Source: Acestrorhynchus altus (lineage: Eukaryota; Chordata; Actinopteri; Characiformes; Acestrorhynchidae). Taken from it: a DNA stretch of 64,000 nucleotides. Numbering within the stretch: the stretch's first letter is position 1; every line of letters starts with the position of its first letter. The notes under the pieces were generated by a model. That model searched no databases and had not been told where the DNA came from. It saw nothing but the letters and a program-made list of their open reading frames with translations. Location: assembly GCA_034509495.1 (NCBI GenBank), contig CM067521.1, positions 18,969,039 through 19,033,038 of the forward strand, written 5' to 3'. Positions 25,701-38,400 of the stretch are shown piece by piece. Both the position numbers and the translations under genes were made by a program.

Positions 25701-28700
25701 ATCCCTCCCTCAGGTGGAGTTTTTTCTGTATGCTTTATTTAGGTGCCACAACTTGGCTTGAGCTTGATTCTGGTCTTTTGTGTCTTTTGTACAGGTGACT
25801 GTACTGTTTGCTGGCCAGCAAATTCCAAAGAGCCCATTTGAGGTGAATATAGACAAGGCTCAGGGAGATCCCACCAAGGTCACTGCCAAAGGCCCTGGCT
25901 TGGAGCCCTTGGGTACTATTGCCAACAAGCCCACCTACTTTGACATCTACACAGCAGGTCTGTGGTTAAAGAGTGTGTGTGTGTGAGTGTGTGTGAGAAT
26001 ACTTTATCAATGAAACAGAATTAATAATGGCACTTATGGTAGAAACCTACACCGGCTTGGCCACAATTTCAAGGAACATGAGCTTTAATATGGAGTTGAT
26101 GCCTACAGGAGCCTTCACATTGCTGGGAAGTCTTTTAACAATATTGTTGGAGAGTGTTGGACATAATTTTAGAGGGTGTCTGCATGCTTAACTTTTACAC
26201 ACCTGTTAGACATTCCTAAAGTCAATTAGCAGCCCATATACTGTAATGTAAGACCACTCTATACAAGTACACAAGAAACAAACTACACAGCATTAAATAG
26301 CTCAACAGTGAAGTATTACATTTCCAACTGAGAACCTTTTGTATTTCCAAAGCCTTTCAGAGCTCCTCTTTCCACTCTTTAAATGTGTGTTTTGAACAGG
26401 AGCTGGTGTGGGTGACGTCACCGCAATGATTAAGGACCCACAAGGTAATAAAAACACAGTGGAAGTGCTTATGGAGGACAAGGGTGACAGCGTCTTCCGC
26501 TGCACTTACAGACCTGTTCAGGCTGGTCCCCACACTGTCAATGTCATGTATGGAGGAATTGCCATCCCCAAGAGCCCCTACACCGTCAACGTCGGCCCAG
26601 GTACCCCATCTTAAGATTTTTTTTTCTCATCTGATACAAAACTCATCACTATATTTCTCTAGAAGTAGTCTTGACATGGATAAAGGGTTAAATATTGTAG
26701 TCTGTATATGCTACATTGTATTGTAGTGTTTTATTAGGTGTTAAAACCAGTAGTCTTGCTCTCACACGTGCTACACGCATGTTGGATATTCATGTAAACC
26801 AATTCACTTCACCATAGAAGCTGGTTGTATAAGCCAGTGAATGTAAGTGCTGGCAAACCATTTTGAGGGCTTGTAAAACACTGAATTCCTTCTCTCTGAG
26901 ACAGGTTTTCCAAACCAGGTTGCATGCGGCAGTTCAGCCTTAAATGAAACTAATTTAACTGATTTTCCTTAATAAAAAAGTAACATATTGTCAGGCTGGT
27001 AATTAACAAGGCAATTTTTTACAATCGGTTCTAACTTGTCGTTCATAACCAAACAGTGGAGGCATTGTTGAATCTACTGAAGTGGACCGAGTGATTATTG
27101 CCATTACTTGTCTGCTCGCGTCACATCTGGCTTGCAAACTTGTGACCTTCAGATGAAGTCAGTAGAAAATAGTGAGGAGATGCAGTTTTCCTCATTTTCC
27201 CAAAAATGTTAACAGCATTTGGTGTTTGTTTGATTTTTAAAAAATGTTTTGCGGACGTTTTATGGAGCTTTGATGTTTGAAACAAATGACAAAACAACCA
27301 TGAATATTCAGAGCAGAGTTGGTTTAACCACCCTCTGCCTCACGGCCCTTCAGATGATTATTTTTTCTTTGTTTGGGAGAATGTGGTGGGAATGGTTTGG
27401 TAAGCATGACCTCAAGAACTGAAATGTGCAAATTAATAAATGAGGAGGTGATGTAATCTGAAACAGAAGTAAGAAAAAACGCCATGTCCAAATGTTTGTG
27501 GACAACCCTTCGTTCAAGTCCCATTGCTGACCAGATGTGCAAATGCACACAAACAGCTTGACTAGTGATTGTAGAAAAGTGACTTCCTAGCCAGCTGTGG
27601 GCAGGAGCGATATAAAGGCCCCCAGCACTCAGTTTTAGAGCGGTGGAACTGTGTTCTCTGGAATGATGGTGCTCCATCCAGTACTTTTGGGATATGTTGG
27701 GGAAGTGATCATCCAAATATGCTGACTTCACTAACACTCCTGTTGCTAAATGCAATATAGTTCTCACGACAATCCTCCAAAATCTATTAGAAAAACTTCC
27801 ATGGACCGTCGAGACAGTTATAGAAATCGAGCAGGATAAATGCTCTATTGAATAATTTATTTTGATACCCTTGATCTGAGATGAAACAATGAATGACAGT
27901 TTTGTCCAACTAGTCAAGGACTAATCTTATTTCACTACATTTTACAGACAAACTTGTAATTAAATAGCAAGCTAGAGACCAGAGTCTGCATCTCCTTTAG
28001 GTTAAAGTACAATGTTTTGATACACTGACGTCCTTAATGGCCCTTTTTTTCCTATGGAGCATGCTCAAAGGATCTTCAGGTTATTGACCATGATAAATAT
28101 TTGTCTTGGTGTGCATCTCTAATAGGCTGTTACGTCTTGGCCTGTGAGCTCAGAGTGAATATCGTCCTCTATGCTGACAGGCCCATGGTAGTTGGATGTT
28201 TGCATGGTCCGACTCCACCCTGCCTGCGGCCTTGGCATCTTTTCTGGTCTAATGAGAGAGCTGAGCGAGAGACTACCTCATAGCAGAGGAACTCTTCTCA
28301 TCCCAGAGGCCCATTACCCTGCATGTGGCATTGGCGTGGACTTGTAGATGGATAGAGCCTCTGGAGATCTTGTGATATCTTGTAGCATCTGTAGAATTTT
28401 GGATCAAATTTATCATAATTACTCACTTATTTCTATGCAGTCAGATGCATATGAGATGATAGCAGTGGCTCGTTTGCTTTCTCTCTGGCTTGTTTTTTGG
28501 GAGGAAAAACACTGGACTGTTTCTGTTGTGTTTTCATTAAAACTGTTATTCGATCAGTACATATTGAAACAATGCCTAGTTAAGGAAACAAGTATGTCCG
28601 TGTTCAGTGAGGATAACCATATGGATGTGTTTTAGCATCATCACCAGGAGCCTGCCGAGCAACAGGGAGAGGCCTGCAGCCCACAGGAGTAAGGGTCGGT

Positions 28701-29376
28701 CAGGTGGCCGACTTCCGTGTAGATACGCGAAATGCAGGAAGTGGCGACCTGAAGGCCACCGTCAAGGGTCCTAGTAAGTAGCTTATTTTCCTTCTTTTGA
28801 TCCTTTTTATTTATGTACATTTACATACATTTCAGTCTTCCTGAAAGGTGGGCATTTGTTAGTGTGGTGAGTAGGATTGTGTGGTTTGGAGTGCAGGAAG
28901 ACAGATGATGGAGAGGTGGAGCTGACCCAAGGAGGAGGCCAAATTGCTTTTCTGGAGAGAAAGGCCCAGAAAAAGCTGCAGCCTCATTAAGGAAAGTCCT
29001 CAAACAGCTCTGAGGTTGTTGTAGCCAAACAAAATCAACAGAATGTTCTGATTAGTGGATTATGGGAACATCAAGAAACCCAAAAGAATGGAATTTACAA
29101 CATGTATGAGAAAAGAGATGTCATACTCATCTTCTTACATTGAGAGGCCAAAATTTGTGGAAAAGTGCAAGGGGCAGTGGTTGCTGGTGGAGTGGGGTTC
29201 TGGGTTATTGATTACAGGGTTGTGGGTTTGATATCTTCGTCTGTTATGCTGCCACTGTTTTGAGGGTAGGCCATAATAACCTGTTCCAGAGGTGCACTCT
29301 GACCCTTTCTAATTTGAGAAATGTGGATATAATGAAAAAGTACAAAGATTTTGCTGATACTGATGTGTGTGTGTGT

Positions 29377-29438
<62 letters not shown>

Positions 29439-32400
29439 AAATGTAAATGTAAATAGAGCAAGAGATGGGCTTTATCATTTATAGTTTTAAAGGTTTAAAA
29501 TAATGTTGTTTTCAATCTTGAGGAAAGGGCATAAAACCTAATGCAGATGAAGACAGAATGCATATCAAATTTCAGTATGTTTAGAAATAGTAAAAAATGG
29601 ATTTAATCATTTTTTTCTATTGTACTTCTCACATCATATATTGTATATCGCCTGTATATCAGCTAAAATATATCAGGATATGTTTTTGTTTTTCTCTATA
29701 ACACCCAGCGCTACATTTTATTACATGTAATTAGCTTATTTGGAAATGTAGCTATAATAATAAAGGTATGTTTATCCCCCCTCCACCAAATGGAGCCAGT
29801 CAGCCAAGACCCTACCCCTGATTGCTTCATTAGTTTTGTACGGAAGCTCAAGCCCTAATGCTTCAAAGACCAAATGCAAGTGAATACTCCATTACTTACA
29901 GTGAAGATCAAATACACTTACTTGTTTGTGACACAGACATACACTGGAACCAGTCATACAAGCTCTCTGAGCTCAGCTAAGCTCTCAAAGAGGGCTACCT
30001 CTGGACATGTGTTATGTTTTGAAGAGTGAAATTAAGGTTTAATGGTTTTAGGAATTTATGGGTTGCTGTTTTTAGAAAGTGGGGCAGGGAACACTGTGTT
30101 GCTCTTGCAGCAGAACAGGGTGGAGGTGGAGGTTCCCCAGGCACCACCAGACTCTGGTGCCCAGATGCATTATTCTAGCAGCGTCAGCAGACTTCATGCC
30201 AGGCCCCTCTGTCTGTGATTAATGGGCTGCCTGCGTCATAAACCCTGGCAGACGGTAGACTATGTTTTAAGCATGTCTCACTCAAATGATGTCTCCTCTT
30301 ACAATAATTATGTTAAGTCTGATTGTTTTAAGGGCCTGCGTGAGATGTGTAGAACCTGTTAAAGTTTTAAAATGCATAGTTGATCAGCCATATCATTTAA
30401 AGCACTGGGTCACGTGAACAACATTGATTATCTGGACACAGTGGTCAATGGGAGGGATATATAGAGTATTCAGGTAGTGAACAGTAGGTGTTGAAGCAAG
30501 ACATGTTTGTTTATGCACAAGAGTAAACATTTGAACATGTCCAAAACACCAGCCATGTATTATGGGGTGTTCCCAGTATACAGTGGTCATTACCCACCAA
30601 AAGGCTCATTGATGCTTATGAAGGTCCCACCTACAAACTTGCATAACTTGAAGGATCTGCTAATGTTTTGAACACCTCCAGAGTTTTTATGTTGTGAAGC
30701 AAATGCTTAATTCTTCTGCATTTCTGTGTTTCAGAAGGCCTTGAAGAACCAGTCAAGCTAAAAGAAGCAATGGATGGCGTGTATGCCTATGAGTACTACC
30801 CTAACACACAGGGCAAGCACACAGTCACCATCACATGGGGCGGCCAGCACATTCCAAAGAGGTGAGTTTTCTTGTCTGATGCTCTGCTTTGTAAGCCACA
30901 AAATCATCCTAAATAAGCCCTTTAACTGGTGACATTCCCAAAGGTTTAGCCCCCTTTTAGTGTCTCTTTCAGTCCAGACAGAAGAAAGCATTGCCAGATT
31001 TTTCTTTGTCACCACGTTTAAGTGAAGTCTAGGTGATTTTGTCAAAGCTCCTCTTTTCTCTGACTGTCCAGCCAGATCCTGAGTGAGATATGGGATTTGA
31101 AGTCTGATGGTGGTATACATTTGGACTGCTTTGGAGTGGCTGCATGCTCATATTTATAGAAACAGTGTTTTACACCAGAGTCATGTATGGATGTCTCGAT
31201 ATCTCAAGCACGTTTTTGCAGTCTGAAGATTTGGAAGTATATGGATTATTCAAGTTTTACTGTTAATTCTGCTATGCTATTAATGTAGCGCATTAAGCAT
31301 GATTCAGTCTTAAAACTTCACATAAACTTTAGATTCCAAATTAGTTTGCTCATGTATTGGGTTAGGTAGATATTTGGAATCTGAATCAAAACCACATGAT
31401 GGCAATACAGTTACACAAATGTGTCAGTATGTTCTAGGGTTTCATCCATACAGTGTGGAGAACTTCTAGATGAACTGTTAGTAAAGAATATGATGTGTAG
31501 AGGCCAGTTGATACCTGTACTGCGCATCTAGCACTCTACTCTTGGTGCATTTTAATGGAATATGAGTGGCATTACATCATCCATTCTTTCATGCGTGTGT
31601 GTGCACGCTCAGGTAATCTTATGTATGTTTGTCTGGGTTGGGGTCTTAAGGGAGTCTGGAGCAACAGTGGCACAGAGGACTACCACACACAAAGCTCTGT
31701 GTGTTCTAGCCTCACACTTTCCTGTAGTGCTGGTGACCAGGCATAATAAATGTGAACTATTGGGCATGTGGCTTAATTTTACAAGACAAGGTCACGGAAA
31801 TCCATGTTCTGTACAATTTATTTGTAGCGGGATTTATGTTTTTTATGTGTTTTTGAAGGGGATGTCTTTAAATCATCTTATATAGCAAATATACACTCCA
31901 TGGACAAGTATTGGGACTTAAGCAGGTATTAATCCTGCTTTTGCTGGACTAAAGGCCTCTGATGTACAGGGAACAGGGAACTCCATACCTCATCCCAAAA
32001 GTAATGTATGGACCACCATATGGACCAGCTCAATGCTTCCAAAATAGTGGAATGCATCTGAAGGGGTGTCCACAAATGTTTGGACATGTAGTGTGTAAGA
32101 ATAGAGTGTAAATTGCTGCATTGATGTTAGTACAAGAGGAGAGATTTGTTTTGTAATTTTTTTTTAAACATGGAGTCCAAGGAGGGTTGGAAAGGTTAAG
32201 AGTCCATCAAGATCCATCAAGCAGTCAAGTTTTCCATGTCTTCATCTAAGGAATAAAAATCATATGACTCAGTCATTGGACTTCAGAGAAAGTGAGTGAG
32301 TGTGTGCAGCCTAAAGCAGTAGTCTGGTATTTACGCACAGATCCAGGAGCTCTCTTGTTGCCCTGATCTGGTGTCTGGTGACCTTATGCAGCCCACCGCC

Positions 32401-35400
32401 TGGGGCTTTAACTGCTGCTGCACAGGAACACGCCGAAATGCTTCATTGAGAGAATGCAAAGAGGGAGCTGTACTAATATAATTGTTCACTGTCCCTGGAG
32501 CCCTCTCCCTTTCTCACTCACACACACTGACCTCAGCATTTAACTCTCATCAAATGCTGACCCTGTGATGTGATGGTCTACTTTTTGTTAAACTCTTTCC
32601 TTTGCAAAATGTCATAATGTTATATGTGCTTCACTGTCCCGCATTGGTAGCATCATTTGAAGGATACCTAGCTAGCATGTGGGATTGGACTTCTCCATTG
32701 GACCTCAATATGGTCTTCAATATGTCATTTTATGGTTGTGTTGTAACCCTTATGTAGAATGGGTTTAGGTAGATATGCTTTATATGAAGTACATCCATGA
32801 GCTCCCTCACTCATGGGTTTGTTTTACTTGTGGCAGTCCCTTCGAGGTTGTAGTTGGCCCAGAGGCAGGACCACAGAAGATCCGAGCATGGGGTCCAGGT
32901 TTGGAGGGTGGCATTGGGGGAAAGTCTGCTGACTTCGTGGTGGAATATGTTGGCCAAGAAGTAGGAGTGCTTGGTGAGTTTTGTTTATATTATACTTTTC
33001 ACAATGGTGTTCCAGATCCCCTAAAGTCAATCTGTTGGTCAGCAGTGTCAAAAAAATTGTCTAAGCACAAGAATTTAACACTGAGATGCAAAAAGAAAAC
33101 CTGTTCTCCTCTGAGCTGCTCTAGGTAGGAGATTTGGGATAAATGTTTGAAAATGTTAGATTAATTATAGTTACACAGATCAGCCAGTAGTGAGATCCAA
33201 GAGATGAACCCAATTAGTAATGCCAGAAGACTATCAAAGTTTGTCTTCATGGCCTCATCTCCAAATTTTCAGTTTCATATGTGGTAAAGCCATTTTTGAG
33301 GCTCTGCCTCTTGAATGACCCTGAGCAGTGGTTTGAATATTGGTTGAAATGACCTCACCATTGAAGTAACGATTGTGCAGACTGCTGGCTCACCAGATGT
33401 GAATTTAGCACATTATAAAACGGGCCATTTTAAATTGTCTTGCAGGCTTCGCCATTGAAGGCCCGTCCCAGGCCCGGATTGAGTGTGAGGATCAGAATGA
33501 TGGCTCTTGCGACGTTAAGTACTGGCCTACAGAGCCAGGAGAGTATGCCGTCCATGTGATGTGTGATGATGACGACATCGAAGACAGTCCCTTCATGGCT
33601 TACATTGTCTCAGACAACAAGTCCAGCAACCCAAACCAGGTATAAACCCCTCCTTAGGAGGCTCAGTGTAGCTTCATGTATCATGTTAACTGATGTTCAT
33701 GCAGTCGTTTGGATAGAATTTTTTACAACAATATAAGTGTTCGCATCTTCTAATAATCTTGACTGACTGTTTATGAAAAGAGCCAAACTGTAAATAAAAT
33801 TGTGGGGCTGTGATTGGCTCAACAAATGAATCATAGCTTCAAATCCCAGATTGCCATTGGCAGCCAGAGTCCAAGAGAGGCGTCTGTTTGCCATTGTATC
33901 AGAGCTCCATTTTACCCAATGCTTTCCTCTGAGCTGAGCATGTTGGCTGCCCAGCCCAGCTGTCCTAATAGGGTTGGCACTAATATATAATTAAAAATGT
34001 CAATGCCATTATTTAACATTAAATATAAAATAATATAAAATAATGTCTGTTACCGCTTCAGGTTAATGCCTATGGACCAGGTTTGGAGAAGAGTGGTTGC
34101 ATCATGAATAAGCCTGCTGAGTTTACAGTTGAGGCCAAGGACGCAGGAAAAGGCCCTTTGAAAATTACTGCACAGGTGAGTGCATTTCACGAGAGCCCCC
34201 CTGGCCTACATATTTTAGGGGTTTCCTTCTCCGACACTACTTTTGACTCATGATTAACTTGTTAATTAGCTAATAAACTGAATTAGGTGTGTTGGTAGTG
34301 TAAGCATTTAAAATGTGTGGAGCAGTGTGCCCTCGTTGAAACTACACCAGCGTTGTGTCTGTTGCAGTATTAACCAGTAGCATTAACTGATTGTCTCTAA
34401 TGCAAAAGCAAATACTTCAGATTTTAAACGTTTGTAACTCCTGTACGATCTCATATTATTATAGGATTACTATAGTATTGTGACTTATTTCTGTGCTTTA
34501 ATGATATCCCGAACTAGCATCTCTAATAAAAAGATTGCTTAACCTATGGCCAGTTTCTGACAGCGCTGCTGTTTCAGTTGCCTTTGTCTTGTTTCCATTG
34601 TATCAGAATGCTGATGGTGAACCCATAGAAGTGAAGGTGAGAAATAAAGGAGACAACATCTACTCCTGCTCCTACACCCCTACCTCACCCGTCAAACACA
34701 CAGTGGCGGTTACCTGGGGAGGGGTCAGTGTACCCAACAGCCCTTTCAGGGTAAGCCCACCTGATCCAGAAAGCTCCATAGTACCCACTAACATCTCATC
34801 GACTAACCAGCCTCCTGAGTTCTCTAACATTATGGAGCCTGAAGTGTCAGAAGTGAAGGTGAACCCTGCTGGTTCTGAAGCCCCTGACACCTCTGCTCTG
34901 AAACGCAAACCCATCATTATTATTACCACCCATAAAGAGGAGAGCTGCTCAGTTTACGGAGTTCGTTCACTCTGCCTTTAGTAGCAACAGCACTGAAGAT
35001 TGTTTATTCTTGGCAGTGATTGCAAGTCTAAAGATCAAAGTAGAATTGTCTGTATTGATTTTAAAGTATGCAGTAATTTTATATTCATGAAGAACCACTT
35101 TCACACTTTTTGTATGAATTGTTTTCAACAAATAACCTTTTAATCATTTCATGATTATTGAACTAACAATTAACAAATGAATGTGCACATGTTGTATAAT
35201 TCCTTAATGTATTTGGTCACATTTTATGTTGGTTCCTAGCAGTTGAATATGTTTAAACTTAGTCATTATTCAAACAATTCAAATTGCTAGAAGGAGGATA
35301 AGCACCAGGGTTAAGGCCCCTTTAAGTCTGATTTTTTTGGAATGTAAAAAACTGATGTGATTTAACGCACTGGAGACTTTACACCAAGTCAGACACGTTT

Positions 35401-38400
35401 TCCTTCCTCCTGTGTTCTGTAAAATGCTGCTATAAAGACCCCACATGCTCCCTACATTTCCACGCTTTCTTCCTCTCTGCTCTCTACTTCTCACGAGTGC
35501 TCACCAGCGAGGTTAACTATAGTTTACGGCTGGTCGGCCATGGGTATGCTGGGTGCACTGAGATAAACTTCATAAAACAGCCCCAAAAAGTGTCTAATAT
35601 TCTCACTGTCGTTCTCCAGCCTTCAGCTCTGCTCCGACATATATCTTCTTTAATCGTCACATTTTTATAGTCAGTGTGTCGCTCATATAAGCTTCTGTGT
35701 TCTGCTGTGAACACAAGCTGTTCTACCTCCATCTGCTCATGGTCTGCAGCCACAATAACACATTGGTCAGAGTTGGTTTTAATGCAGCCAACATCTCCAA
35801 TTGAAAGGTTTACGCAGGGACGCAGTCCATCAATTTCGGACTCCATGTGGAAGACATGCATTAAGTTTAATATGCATTTCTTTTCATGCATGAAAAAGGC
35901 CTTTAGTGTAGGTGTGTTTGGATAAAGGTCAATATTAGGATTAGTGTTACATTTTCTCTAACCTTAAATTAAAGGTGAACTTTTCTAATATATATATATG
36001 ATATAAATGGGATACCAATATAAAATGTTACCATACACTTCTGTGTATTAATTAAGCCAAATGCATTACGTTTACATTGTTTTTACTATTGTTCACAATT
36101 CTGCATTTCATTGAAAATCACATCTCTTTTATTAGGGTTGTCCTGTTGTTGTAATAATATTGTCACTTGTAATATTATACCAACCAACAAGACGTTTCCA
36201 GGTTGTGCCTCTTGAACTTTTCCTTGACTTCTATTTGAACATTGAACTCTGAGGATCTCACTTGTACTAACACCGGTCAGTAGGATGGAACTGACCAAGC
36301 TGTTTCAGATTTAAATCACAAGAAGAACATCATTAAGAACATGGACATTATCAGACACTGCCATTCACTGCATAATTGTGAATTCATTGTTTCTAGATCT
36401 AAAATAAATATGATTGCAAGATGTTTAATATTGCATCTCATTGTGTTGTTCATTTATCTGTATTTCATGTGTAATTGAAACTGATATTCTGCTTTGAAGG
36501 TGCCTCTGTTGTTTTATGTCACTGTACAATCAGCCCTGCAGTTGTTGGTTAAAGGAGCAATAGGTAGCAGGTGGTCTGATGGAAACAGGTATGGATGCTG
36601 CTGAGCTAATTAAAGGCTTTGGCTGCTCTCTGGATTGGGGAAGTGCTTTTCTTTCTACAGTTCAAGATCATATCCTGTCTCTGTTTCCAAGCCAGATCAA
36701 GATCAGGACAAAGTAGAAAAATGCAACGTATTGCTCCTTTTATAGACACCAATTATATGATGATTATGGAAGACCTTTAGATTTTTTTTAATGCAGCTTT
36801 AACACCAAGGTCTTCTGCTGTAGGTTCAGGTTGGGAAGGGAAGTCACCCACACAAGGTGAAGGTGTTTGGTCCTGGAGTGGAGAGGACTGGCCTAAAAGC
36901 TCATGAGCCCACACACTTCACTGTGGATTGTACAGAAGCTGGAGAAGGTGATTGTTTACATATACAGACATATCAAATCCACAGGTGTTTAATTATGTGT
37001 AGGTGTAACACATTGTGTATTTCATTTATAGGTGATGTCAGTATTGGTATCAAATGTGATGCCAATGTCATTAGTGACAAGGAGGAGGATGTCGACTTCG
37101 ACATCATTCCAAATGCAAATGACACCATCACGGTCAAGTACATCCCACCAGGGGCTGGACGTCTTACCATCAAAGTGCTTTTCACTGATCAGGTGCGTGA
37201 AGCACGCCAACATTTTCATACCTTAACGAAGGCTTTCGATTTTTTGTTGATGTTTAGATGTTTTCACTTTCACTCAGTTAAGATAATGACTGGCTGACAA
37301 AGAAATGTTTGTATCAGTATTTGAGGATTTCTTTGTTTGTTTGTTTTGATGCAGGAAATTCCTGTCAGCCCGTTTCGTGTCAAAGTGGAACCTTCACATG
37401 ACGCTTCCAAAGTCAAGGCAGATGGACCAGGGCTTGCTCGAGCCGGTGTGACTTTATATAGTTTGTTGAAAGTGATGCATCAGGGTATCATAACGTTCCT
37501 GCTGTTAACTTGGAAACGTTCTTCGACTCTCCAGTTAAAATTGAGCAAAATGATCTGGAATTAACGTACATTCCACTTCAATTTTCTCAAAGTTCGGATT
37601 ACTTCAGAACTGATGCTACAAAATCATTCTGTTACATCCTTTTGTCTCATTCTGTCTGCAGGTGTGGAGAGCGGAAAGCCCACTCATTTCACCGTTCACA
37701 CCAAAGGAGCAGGCAAAGCTCCACTGGATGTGCAATTCTCTGGCCCCAAAAGAGGCGAGACTGTCCAAGACTTTGAAATCATTGACAACTATGACTATTC
37801 CTACACCGTCAAATACACGCCAGTTCAGCAGGTGTTGCCCCACCCTCACCCCACAATTAAAACATCCCAGATAACAGGCGCTGGCTGCTTTACAGCGAGA
37901 CTGAAGCCGTTTCACTTTTCTAACCATTGCATTTGCTCAGGTGAGGAATATTTGTTATATCAGGTTTCATGGTTTCTGTCCCTTCAGGGTGAAATGGTGA
38001 TAACAGTGACGTTTGGAGGTGACCCAATCTCTAAAAGCCCTTTTGCTGTGGGTGTGGCAGCCCCTTTGGACCTGAACAAGATCCAAGTCAATGGCCTGGA
38101 AAGCAGTGAGTGCTCTTTTTTTCTCTCTCGTCCCATCACCACACTCACATGGCTTTGTGGTGCTTAATGAATCACTTACAGCATGTTCTACTGCCAGCGT
38201 GCTCTATTTTTACAGCGAGTGCTGTGCTGTTCTATAACTTTCACCGCATAGTTGTTGACATAATGAGTGTTGTAAAACGAGTGTGTGTGTGTGTGTGTGT
38301 GATCCTGCTTTGTTGAGAACATTTTGGTAAGCTTTCACAGAATCTAATATACTTACAAAAACAGGTTAAAAATAATTAATGTCTGCTATATCCATTCAAA

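Larger units (their letters stand above)
28774..30734 (+). other. flnb: flnb intron 8
   Basis: 1.96 kb. It holds a tRNA-like SINE head (about 29170-29300), a TG/TA/TG compound microsatellite (29363-29438), and a degenerate tagggct-type MITE ending near 29713. The remainder is unremarkable AT-rich sequence. Confidence 0.65.
34751..36823 (+). other. flnb: flnb intron 13
   Basis: 2.07 kb. It holds the possible exon 13 extension (34751-34981), a minus-strand remnant resembling a MADF-domain gene (35517-35891), and a well-placed poly(A) signal (36403-36408) followed by GT-rich sequence. The normal acceptor is gtag|gttcag at 36822-36823. Confidence 0.7.

Noticed and set aside
27324..27917. 197-codon minus-strand open frame
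   Set aside because: It runs through MITE family A copy 2 in antisense to intron 7, and the translation matches nothing I recognise. It is explained by the repeat.
36830..36947. Alternative exon 14 start six bases downstream (acceptor CAG at 36827-36829)
   Set aside because: It would drop two residues (VQ). Alignment with other filamins (R-V-N-I-G-Q-G against R-V-Q-V-G-K-G) favours the upstream acceptor, though NAGNAG-like flexibility cannot be excluded.
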